A stretch of DNA of 64,000 nucleotides, from the NCBI GenBank assembly GCA_024529925.1, contig JAFEUB010000785.1, forward strand, positions 209,624 through 273,623, given 5' to 3'. The notes under the pieces were generated by a model. It did not search any database and was not told the origin of the DNA. It saw only the letters and a program-made list of their open reading frames with translations. Positions 1 through 9,868 of this stretch are shown here, in pieces. Each line of letters begins with the position of its first letter. Positions within the stretch are counted from its first letter, which is position 1. The translations under genes and the position numbers were made by a program. The DNA comes from Ophthalmolycus amberensis. Taxonomy: Eukaryota > Chordata > Actinopteri > Perciformes > Zoarcidae.

Positions 1-1826
1 AAAAGTCACGTGAATCGGATGCAGTTTGTCAGAAAACGCAGATTTCCTTTCGCCAGCAGGTGGCGCTGTGAGTACTAGTGAAAATAAGCTTGTAGACATC
101 CTCAGGCCGTGAGTGTTATCAAGCATGAGAAGTTTGGGACCGTTTGGAAGAAGTGCAGCTGAGTTACATCAGCTTTTTTCACGAGGAATCACATAAAGTA
201 ATCGCCCGCTACGGCTAAACGATTCCGTCAAATGTAAAGCTTTTAATAACTTTTAATCACAACGGTCTTGACATGGTGCGAGCAAATTTTAAAGTGGATC
301 TGATGAAGTCCCTAGGAGGAGTTCGTTAAAGTATAGCGACTAGAAATAGGCCGAAATCGATGGAAAAATGACACATGAATCAAAATTCCCGACTTCCGGT
401 CGGATTTAGAGCATGGTTCCAAGAGACTTATATTTAAGTCTCCATAGGATACATGTGCTTACCAACTTTCATACATGTAGCTCACACGTAGCGCCGGGGC
501 TGCTCTTTCGAAATATTTTAGGGGGCGCTATAGAGGCAATTTAAAACGGACAAGCCAAAAAACCACATACACTATGTCTTCCTGTGACCTACGACACATG
601 TACAAAGTTTCATGAGTTTTTGAGCATCCCAACACACTCAACCATCAGCTTCCTGTTTCATGGCGAACGATGCGTCGCCACGGCAACACCGTTCAACGAA
701 AGCGCACAATATTCATGATCATGCATCATCAATGTCTTAAGGCTATCCTTACTAAATTTGAGACGCATCAGGTCATCAGGCTAGGAGGAATTAAGAAAGG
801 TATAAAATATGACATTTCCTTTAGCCAGTAGGTGGCGCTATGAGTTATAGAATTTTTTTCAATTGAAATATGTTCAAGCTGGAATGATTATCATGCATAA
901 GAAATTTTGTGCGGATTGCAAAATGTACCTTGGAGTTATAACAACTTATACGAATTCGTTTTTTCAAAAACAGTGAGGCAAAATGGCCGCCACGCCACGT
1001 CAAGGTTCTTCGATGAAAGCGCGAGATTTTCATAACTCATAATCACAAAGGTCTTAAGAGCATCCTGACCAAAGGACAAATTGATCGCATAAAATCTGTA
1101 GGAGGAAATCGTCTTTGTACGAAGGCTGAAAATGCAAAAAGTGACAAAAATCACAACTTCGCGGGTTTACTGTAGCGCCCCCTAGTGGTCGAATGAAAAA
1201 CAATTCTCAGGGTATGTTCCAGCATGCGATGTGCACATATGCTGCAAGTTTTGGAATTTTAGGACAAACGGTTGAGAAGTTATGTGTATTGATATTAAGC
1301 CACGCCCCTAAGAAGTTAATTGGTCCATATCTTCTAAACGCTAAGAGGTATCAAAAAGCTTTTAATAACTTTTGATGACGTAGCTCTAATAATGATTCAC
1401 TACAAATTTGGTAGTAATCGGACCCAGCATCTAGGAGGAGATAGAAAAAATGGGTTTTACACTAAATCCAAAATGGCGGAAAATCTAAGTAGGCGGAGCT
1501 TAGGGGTCTGAGAGGCTTTTTTTTAGATCTAGCGGATTGGGACATGTGGGTAAAATTTCAAGTCAATCGGACATACTGGCCGAGGGGCGTCGCCGTGGCG
1601 ATTTGTAGGGGGCGCTAGAGAGCCATTTTTTTACGCAGAAAGACGCATCCATTTCAAACTCTAAGTTCACCCAGACCTGACAAGTCCCCCAAATCTGGTG
1701 AGTTTTGGAGTACAGCAAGTCCCTCCCAAGCAGTCCCAAAGATTAAATATAAGAATCATAAATAATAATCATGCCAATTTCAATAGGGCCTTCGCCAGGC
1801 CGACGTTGTCGACGGCTCGGGCCCTA
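1..1826 (+). repeat. Macrosatellite unit 0 (left-truncated)
   Basis: The CpG head is missing because the window starts inside the unit. Everything from 1 to about 1,790 matches 44,700-46,489 at a constant offset of 44,699 with almost no differences (for example base 529 and base 764). The two share private variants such as TTATAGAATT at 844 and 45,543. It ends with one minisatellite copy. Confidence 0.93.
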
Positions 1827-2049
1827 ATTAAAGCTGCGAGCAGCGATGAACGGGCCCTCGCCATGCGCGCGTCGGCGTGCCGGCGGGACTCCGGCCTGCG
1901 CGTCCGCGAGCGAGACGTGTTTAATCCCGCGTGGACCGCCTGGTGCCGGAATTGACGCTTTGCAAACAGTCCGACGCTTCCTGCGTCCTCCGCCTGGCGC
2001 TACAGAACGCGTGCGTCGTGTTGCTCTGTGTCAAGTGTCAACCGCGTAG
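1827..2049 (+). repeat. CpG-rich unit head (reference copy)
   Basis: About 220 bp of GC- and CpG-rich sequence opens each unit, in contrast to the AT-rich body. It starts with the short hairpin GCTGCGAGCAGC and contains GGGCCC. Five units (9869, 31601, 40039, 44442, 50557) have about 30 bp more here, around CCGCGACCGTCGGA. One (52931) has a shortened version. A 64-67-residue open frame starting MNGPS runs through most heads, but its composition is simply that of GC-rich repeat DNA. Confidence 0.85.
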
Positions 2050-2104
2050 TGTAAAAGTCACGTGAATCGGATGCAGTTTGTCAGAAAACGCAGATTTCCT
2101 TTCG

Positions 2105-2120
2105 CCAGCAGGTGGCGCTG
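2105..2120 (+). promoter_or_regulatory. CTCF-like core site 1 (reference copy)
   Basis: CCAGCAGGTGGCGCTG matches every position of the vertebrate CTCF core CCASYAGRKGGCRS, on the plus strand. It recurs at the same place in nearly every unit (for example 53-68, 4083-4098, 6128-6143). The copies near 25,737 and 40,351 each carry one mismatch. Binding is inferred from the motif only. Confidence 0.6.
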
Positions 2121-2876
2121 TGAGTACTAGTGAAAATAAGCTTGTAGACATCCTCGGGCCGTGAGTGTTATCAAGCATGAGAAGTTTGGGACCGTTTGGA
2201 AGAAGTGCAGCTGAGTTACATCAGCTTTTTTCACGAGGAATCACATAACGTAATCGCCCGCTACGGCTAAACGATTCCGTCAAATGTAAAGCTTTTAATA
2301 ACTTTTAATCACAACGGTCTTGACATGGTGCGAGCAAATTTTAAAGTGGATCTGATGAAGTCCCTAGGAGGAGTTCGTTAAAGTATAGCGACTAGAAATA
2401 GGCCGAAATCGATGGAAAAATGACACATGAATCAAAATTCCCGACTTCCGGTCGGGTTTAGAGCATGGTTCCAAGAGACTTATATTTAAGTCTCCATAGG
2501 ATACATGTGTGTACCAACTTTCATACATGTAGCTCAAACGTAGCGCCGGGGCTGCTCTTTCGAAATATTGTAGGGGGCGCTATAGAGGCAATTTAAAACG
2601 CACAAGCCAAAAAAACATATACACTATGTCTTCCTGTGACCTACGACACATGTACAAAGTTTCATGAGTTTTTGAGCATCCCAACACACTCAACCATCAG
2701 CTTCCTGTTTCATGGCGAACGATGCGTCGTCACGGCAACACCGTTCAACGAAAGCGCACAATATTCATGATCATGCATCATCAATGTCTTAAGGCTATCC
2801 TTACTAAATTTGAGACTCATGAGGTCATCAGGCTAGGAGGAATTAAGAAAGGTATAAAATATGACATTTCCTTTAG

Positions 2877-2892
2877 CCAGTAGGTGGCGCTA
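2877..2892 (+). promoter_or_regulatory. CTCF-like core site 2 (reference copy)
   Basis: CCAGTAGGTGGCGCTA matches the full CTCF core consensus on the plus strand. In units 4, 14, 17, 18 and 20 the site reads CCAGTAGGCGGCGCT, and in the long units CCAGGAGGTGGCGCT, one mismatch each. It lies about 350 bp left of a minus-oriented site, so the pair points inward. Confidence 0.6.
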
Positions 2893-3224
2893 TGAGTTAT
2901 TGAAATTTTTTCAATTGAAATATGTTCAAGCTTGAATGATTATCATGCATAAGAAGTTTTGTGCGGATTGCATAATGTACCTTGGAGTTATAACAACTTA
3001 TACAAATTCGTTTTTTCAAAAACAGTGAGGCAAAATGGCCGCCACGCCACGTCAAGGTTCTTCGATGAAAGCGCGAGATTTTCATAACTCATAATCACAA
3101 AGGTCTTAAGAGCATCCTTACCAAAGGAGAAATTGATCGCATAAAATCTGTAGGAGGAAATCGTCTTTGTACGAAGGCTGAAAATGCAAAAAGTGACAAA
3201 AATCACAACTTCGCGGGTTTACTG

Positions 3225-3240
3225 TAGCGCCCCCTAGTGG
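3225..3240 (-). promoter_or_regulatory. CTCF-like core site 3, reverse orientation (reference copy)
   Basis: TAGCGCCCCCTAGTGG is the reverse complement of CCACTAGGGGGCGCTA, a perfect CTCF core on the minus strand. Copies start at 1173, 3225, 5205, 7248, 9221, 11602, 13708, 15699, 17756, 19802, 21855, 24863, 26855, 28963, 31007, 33332, 35373, 37417, 39448, 41770, 43867, 45872, 47994, 49971, 52288 and 54321. Only the 47,994 copy has a core mismatch. The long units carry an extra, one-mismatch version (for example 10,336-10,351). Confidence 0.62.
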
Positions 3241-3244
3241 TCGA

Positions 3245-3427
3245 ATGAAAAACAATTCTCAGGGTATGTTCCAGCATGCGATGGGCACATATGCTGCAAG
3301 TTTTGGAATTTTAGGACAAACGGTTGAGAAGTTATGTGTATTGATATTAAGCCACGCCCCTAAGAAGTTTATTGGTCCATATCTTGTAAACGCTAAGAGG
3401 TATCAAAAAGCTTTTAATAACTTTTGA
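3245..3427 (+). other. Recurrent 60-codon open frame in each unit, probably not a gene
   Basis: A 60-residue frame beginning M(K/Q)NNSQGM starts 5 bp after the reverse CTCF-like site and ends at TGA in most units. It has no recognisable domain, signal or membrane segment. Units 8 (extra G near 17,847) and 10 (missing T near 21,899) are frameshifted. Comparison with the diverged copy in the long units shows mostly amino-acid-changing differences, so I see no sign of coding constraint. Listed so that a reader does not take it for a gene family. Confidence 0.6.
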
Positions 3428-3520
3428 TGAGGTAGGTCCATTAATGATCCACAACAAATTTGGTAGTAATCGGACCCAGCATCTAGGAGGAGATAGAAAA
3501 AATGGGTTTTACACTAAATC

Positions 3521-3532
3521 CAAAATGGCGGA
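3521..3532 (+). promoter_or_regulatory. YY1-like site (reference copy)
   Basis: CAAAATGGCGGA differs from the classical YY1 consensus CAAAATGGCGGC only at the last base. It is present at the equivalent place in each unit (for example 1469-1480). The long units carry further AAAATGGC sequences followed by ACTTCCGG, an ETS-type core. Function is inferred from the motif alone. Confidence 0.45.
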
Positions 3533-3804
3533 AAATCTAAGTAGGCGGAGCTTAGGGGTCTGAGAGGCTTTTTTGTAGATCTATCTCAAGTGGACATGGG
3601 TGTGGATTTTCAAGTCAATCGGACTTACTGGCCGAGGGGCGTCGATTTAGGGGGCGCTAGAGAGCCATTTTTTTTTCACAGAGAGTTGCATCATTCTTCA
3701 GATGGCTATTTTCACCAAGCCTGACAAGTCCCCAAAATCTGGTGAGTTTTGGAGTATGGCAAGTCCCCCCCAAGCAGTCCCAAAGACGCAAAAGATAAAT
3801 CATA

Positions 3805-5860
3805 ATTAAAGCTGCGAGCAGCGATGAACGGGCCCTCGCTACGCGCGCGTCGGCGTGCCGGCGGGACTCTGGCCTGCGCGTCCGCGAGCGAGACGTGTTT
3901 AATCCCGCGTGGACCGCCTGGTGCCGGAATTGACGCTTTGCAAGCAGTCCGACGCTTCCTGCGTCCTCTGCCTGGCGCTACAGAACGCGTGCGTCGTGTT
4001 GCTCTGTGTCAAGTGTCAACCGCGTAGTGTAAAAGTGACGTCAATCGGATGCAGTTTGTCAGAAAACGCAGATTTCCTTTCGCCAGCAGGTGGCGCTGTG
4101 AGTACTAGTGAAAATAAGCTTGTAGACATCCCTCAGGCCGTGAGTTTTATCAAGCATGTGAAGTTTGGGACCGTTTGGAACAAGTGCAGCTGAGTTACAT
4201 CAGCTTTTTTCACGAGGAATCACATAAAGTAATCGGCCGCTACGGCTAAACGATTCCGTCAAAGGTAAAGCTTTTAATAACTTTTAATCACAACGGTCTT
4301 GACATGGTGCGAGCAAATTTTAAAGTGGATCTGATGAAGTCCCTAGGAGGAGTTCGTTAAAGTATAGCGACAAGAAATAGGCCGAAATCGATGGAAAAAT
4401 GACACATGAATCAAAATTCCCGACTTCCGGTCGGGTTTAGAGCATGGTTCCAAGAGACTTATATTTAAGTCTCCATAGGATACATGTGCTTACCAACTTT
4501 CATACATGTAGCTCAAACGTAGTGCCGGGGCTGCTCTTTCGAAATATTGTAGGGGGCGCTATAGAGGCAATTTAAAACGGACAAGCCAAAAAAACATATA
4601 CACTATGTCTTCCTATGACCTACGACACATGTACAAAGTTTCATGAGTTTTTGAGCATCCCAACACACTCAACCATCAGCTTCCTGTTTCATGGCGAACG
4701 ATGCGTCGCCACGGCAACACCGTTCAACGAAAGCGCACAATATTCATGATCATGCATCATCAATGTCTTAAGGCTATCCTTACTAAATTTGAGACTCATC
4801 AGGTCATCAGGCTAGGAGGAATTAAGAAAGGTATAAAATATGACATTTCCTTTAGCCAGTAGGTGGCGCTATGAGTTATTGAATTTTTTTCAATTGAAAT
4901 ATGTTCAAGCTGGAATGATTATCATGCATAAGAAGTTTTGTGCGGATTGGACAATGTACCTTGGAGTTATAAGAACTTATAAGAATTAATTTTTTCCAAA
5001 ACAGTGAGGCAAAATGGCCGCCACGCCACGTCAAGGTTCTTCGATGAAAGCGCGAGATTTTGATAACTTTTAATCACAAAGGTCTTAAGAACATCCTGAC
5101 CAAAGGAGAAGTTGATCGCATAAATTCTCTAGGAGGAGTTCGTTCAAATGCGAAGGCTGAAATCTGCGAAAAGTGGCAAAAAGGCCAACTTCGCGGGTCT
5201 GCTGTAGCGCCCCCTAGTGGTTGAATGCAAAACAATTGTCAGGGTATGTTACAGCATGCGATGTGCACATATGCTGCAAGTTTTGGAATTTTGGGACAAA
5301 CGGTTGAGAAGTTATGTGTATTGATATTAAGCCACGCCCCTAAGAAGTTTATTGGTCCATATCTTGTAAACGGTAAGAGGTATCAAAAAGCTTTTAATAA
5401 CTTTTGATGACGTAGCTCTAATAATGATCCACAACAAATTTGGTAGTAATCGGACCCAGAATCTAGGAGGAGATAGAAAAAATGGGTTTTACACTAAATC
5501 CAAAATGGCGGAAAATCTAAGTAGGCGGAGCTTAGGGGTTTGAGAGGCTTTTTTTTAGATCTAGCGGATTCGGACATGTGGGTCAAATTTCAAGTAAATC
5601 GGACATACTGGCCGAGGGGCGTCGCCGTGGCGATTTGTAGGGGGCGCTAGAGAGCCATTTTTTTACACAGAAAGACGCATCCATTTCAATCTCTAAGTTC
5701 ACCTAGACCTGACAAGTCCCCCAAATCTGGTGAGTTTTGGAGCATGGCAAGTCCCCCCCAAGCAGTCCCAAACTACAAAAATATAGATCAGAATAATAAT
5801 AACCAGGCCAATTTCAAGAGGGCCTTCGCCAGGCCGACGTTGTCGACGGCTCGGGCCCTA
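3805..5860 (+). repeat. Macrosatellite unit 2
   Basis: The head reads CTACGCGCGCG, with GCAAGCAGTCC where most units have GCAAACAGTCC. Following segment in long form (AAAAGTGACG). It closes with one minisatellite copy at about 5,800-5,860. Confidence 0.95.
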
Positions 5861-7840
5861 ATTAAAGCTGCGAGCAGCGATGAACGGGCCCTCGCCATGC
5901 GCGCGTCGGCGTGCCGGCGGGACTCTGGCCTGCGCGTCCGCGAGCGAGACGTGTTTAATCCCGCGTGGACCGCCTGGTGCCGGAATTGACGCTTTGCAAG
6001 CAGTCCGACGCTTCCTGCGTCCTCTGCCTGGCGCTACAGAACGCGTGCGTCGTGTTGCTCTGTGTCAAGCGTGAACCGCGTAGTGTAAATGGGATGCAGT
6101 TTGTCAGAAAACGCAGATTTCCTTTCGCCAGCAGGTGGCGCTGTGAGTACTAGTGAAAATAAGCTTGTAGACATCCTCGGGCCGTGAGTGTTATCAAGCA
6201 TGAGAAGTTTGGGACCGTTTGGAAGAAGTGCAGCTGAGTTACATCAGCTTTTTTCACGAGGAATCACATAAAGTAATCGCCCGCTACGGCTAAACGATTC
6301 CGTCAAATGTAAAGCTTTTAATAACTTTTAATCACAACGGTCTTGACATGGTGCGAGCAAATTTTAAAGTGGATCTGATGAAGTCCCTAGGAGGAGTTCG
6401 TTAAAGTATAGCGACTAGAAATAGGCCGAAATCGATGGAAAAATGACACATGAATCAAAATTCCCGACTTCCGGTCGGGTTTAGAGCATGGTTCCAAGAG
6501 ACTTATATTTAAGTCTCCATAGGATACATGTGCTTACCAACTTTCATACATGTAGCTGAAACGTAGCACTGGGGCTGCTCTTTCGAAATATTGTAGGGGG
6601 CGCTATAGAGGCAATTTAAAACGGACAAGCCAAAAAAACATATACACTATGTCTTCCTGTGACCTACGACACATATACAAAGTTTCATGAGTTTTTGAGC
6701 ATCCCAACACACTCAACCATCAGCTTCCTGTTTCATGAATACGATGCGTCGCCACGGCAACAGCGTTCAACGAAAGCGCACAATATTCATGATCATGCAT
6801 CATCAATGTCGTATGGCTATCCTTACCAAATTTGAAACTCATCAGGTCACCTGGCTAGGAGCTATAAAGAAAAGTATAAAATATGACATTTCCTTTAGCC
6901 AGTAGGTGGCGCTATGAGTTATTGAATTTTTTTCAATTGAAATATGTTCAAGCTTGAATGATTATCATGCATAAGAAATTTTGTGCGGATTGCATAATGT
7001 ACCTTGGAGTTATAACAACTTATACGAATTCGTTTTTTCAAAAACAGTGAGGCAAAATGGCCGCCACGCCACGTCAAGGTTCTTCGATGAAAGCGCGAGA
7101 TTTTCATAACTCATAATCACAAAGGTCTTAAGAACATCCTGACCAAAGGAGAAGTTGATCGCATAAATTCTCTAAGAGGAGTTCGTTAAAATGCGAAGGC
7201 TGAAATCTGCAAAAAGTGGCAAAAATGCCAAATTGGCGGGTTTACTGTAGCGCCCCCTAGTGGTCGAATGAAAAACAATTCTCAGGGTATGTTCCAGCAT
7301 GCGATGGGCACATATGCTGCAAGTTTTGGAATTTTAGGACAAACGGTTGAGAAGTTATGTGTATTGATATTAAGCCACGCCCCTAAGAAGTTTATTGGTC
7401 CATATCTTGTAAACGCTAAGAGGTATCAAAAAGCTTTTAATAACTTTTGATGAGGTAGGTCCATTAATGATCTACAACAAATTTGGTAGTAATCGGACCC
7501 AGCATCTAGGAGGAGATAGAAAAAATGGGTTTTACACTAAATCCAAAATGGCGGAAAATCTAAGTAGGCGGAGCTTAGGGGTCTGAGAGGCTTTTTTTTA
7601 GATCTAGCGGATTGGGACATGTGGGTAAAATTTCAAGTCAATCGGACATACTGGCCGAGGGGCGTCGCCGTGGCGATTTGTAGGGGGCGCTAGAGAGCCA
7701 TTTTTTTACGCAGAAAGACGCATCCATTTCAAACTCTAAGTTCACCCAGACCTGACAAGTCCCCCAAATCTGGTGAGTTTTGGAGTACAGGCAAGTCCCT
7801 CCCAAGCAGTCCCAAAGATTAAATATAAGAATCATAAATA
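5861..7840 (+). repeat. Macrosatellite unit 3
   Basis: Short-form segment after the head (AAGCGTGAACCGCG, then AAATGGGATG, about 14 bp shorter). It has the private variant TTCATGAATACGATGCG at about 6,733 where most units read TTCATGGCGAACGATGCG. No minisatellite before the next unit. Confidence 0.95.
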
Positions 7841-9868
7841 ATTAAAGCTGCGAGCAGCGATGAACGGGCCCTCGCTACGCGCGCGTCGGCGTGCCGGCGG
7901 GACTCTGGCCTGCGCGTCCGCGAGCGAGACGTGTTTAATCCCGCGTGGACCGCCTGGTGCCGGAATTGACGCTTTGCAAACAGTCCGACGCTTCCTGCGT
8001 CCTCTGCCTGGCGCTACAGAACGCGTGCGTCGTGTTGCTCTGTGTCAAGCGTGAACCGCGTAGTGTAAATGGGATGCAGTTTGTCAGAAAACGCAGATTT
8101 CCTTTCGCCAGCAGGTGGCGCTGTGAGTACTAGTGAAAATAAGCTTGTAGACATCCTCGGGCCGTGAGTGGTATCAAGCATGAGAAGTTTGGGACCGTTT
8201 GGAAGAAGTGCAGCTGAGTTACATCAGCTTATTTCACGAGGAATCACATAAAGTAATCGCCCGCTACGGCTAAACGATTCCGTCAAATGTAAAGCTTTTA
8301 ATAACTTTTAATCACAACGGTCTTGACATGGTGCTAGCAAATTTTAAAGTGGATCTGATGAAGTCCCTAGGAGGAGTTCGTTAAAGTATAGCGACTAGAA
8401 ATAGGCCGAAATCGATGGAAAAATGACACATGAATCAAAATTCCCGACTTCCGGTCGGGTTTAGAGCATGGTTCCAAGAGACTTATATGTTAAGTCTCCA
8501 TAGGATACATGTGCTTACCAACTTTCATACATGTAGCTCACACGTAGCGCTGGGGCTGCTGTTTCGAAATATTGTAGGGGGCGCTATAGAGGCAATTTAA
8601 AACGGACGATTAAAAAAATCATATACACTATGTCTTCCTGTGACCTACGACACATGTACAAAGTTTCATGAGTTTTTGAGCATCCCAACACACTCAACCA
8701 TCAGCTTCCTGTTTCATGGCGAACGATGCGTCGCCACGGCAACAGCGTTCAACGAAAGCGCACAATATTCTCGGCGATTTTTCATCAATGTCTTAAGGCT
8801 ATCCTTACCGAACTTTGAGACTCATCAGGTCACCTGGCTAGGAGGAATTAACTAAAAGTAAAAAAAAACAACTTCTCCTTTAGCCAGTAGGCGGCGCTAT
8901 AAGTTATTGCATTTTTTTCAATTGAAGTCTGTTCAAGCTCGAATGAGCATCATGCATAAGAAGTTTTGTGGGGATTGGATAATGTACCTTGGAGTTATAA
9001 CAACTTCTTTTTTCATAAAAATGAGGTAAAATGGCCGCCACGCCGAGTCAAGGTTCTTCGATGAAAGCGCGAGATTTTCATAAGTTGTCATCACAAAGGT
9101 CTTAAGAGCACCCTGACCAAAGGAGAAGTTGATCGCATAAATTCTCTAGGAGTAGTTCGTTAAATACGAAGGCAGAAAAATGCAAAAAGTGACAAAAATC
9201 ACAACTTCGCGGGTTTGCTGTAGCGCCCCCTAGTGGTTGAATGCAAAACAATTCTCAGGGTATGTTACAGCATGCGATGTGCACATATGCTGCAAGTTTT
9301 GGAATTTTAGGACAAACGGTTGAGAAGTTATGTGTATTGATATTAAGCCACGCCCCTAAGAAGTTAATTGGTCCATATCTTCTAAACGCTAAGAGGTATC
9401 AAAAAGCTTTTAATAACTTTTGATGACGTAGCTCTAATAATGATTCACTACAAATTTGGTAGTAATCGGACCCAGCATCTAGGAGGAGATAGAAAAAATG
9501 GGTTTTACACTAAATTCAAAATGGCGGAAAATCTAAGTAGGCGGAGCTTAGGGGTCTGAGAGGCTTTTTTGTAGATCTATCTCAAGTGGACATGGGTGTG
9601 GATTTTCAAGTCAATCGGACATACTGGGCGAGGGGCGTCACTGTAGGGGGCGCTAGAGAGCCATTTTTTTTTACACAGAAAGACGCATCCATTTCAAACT
9701 CTAAGTTCGCGCAGACCTGACAAGTCTCCCAAATCTGGTGAGTTTTGGAGTATGGCAAGTCCCCCCCAAGCAGTCCCAAAGATGAAAAATAAGAATAAGA
9801 AGAATAATACCCCAGTCAATTTCAATAGGGCCTTCGCCAGGCCGACGTTGTCGACGGCTCGGGCCCTA
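7841..9868 (+). repeat. Macrosatellite unit 4, TCGGCGATTTTT subtype
   Basis: Around 8,769 it has TCGGCGATTTTTCATC in place of TCATGATCATGCATC. It also has a run of A at about 8,860 and a shortened TTTTTTCATAAAAATGAG stretch at 9,008. These variants travel together and define a subtype shared with units 14 and 18, and partly with 17 and 20. As with units 14 and 18, the next unit is a long one. Confidence 0.94.

Larger units (their letters stand above)
1827..3804 (+). repeat. Macrosatellite unit 1 (reference unit, 1,978 bp)
   Basis: This is the first complete unit and the one used here as reference. The head reads CCATGCGCGCG and the following segment has the long form ending CCGCGTAGTGTAAAAGTCAC. 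The tail is the type with GATGGCTATTTTCACC. It joins unit 2 directly, with no minisatellite copy between them. Confidence 0.95.

Noticed and set aside
845..1154. Minus-strand frames of 62-72 residues (MKISRFHRRTL, MIFVTFCIF) repeated in many units
   Set aside because: They overlap each other and other frames in the repeat, lack any family signature, and are lost in several units by ordinary variants. They are by-products of repetition.
1846..2049. Recurrent 64-67-residue frames starting MNGPS in each unit head as a protein family
   Set aside because: They lie wholly in GC-rich repeat DNA, have no domain or start signal, and change freely with head variants such as the ~30-bp extension and the contraction in unit 25.
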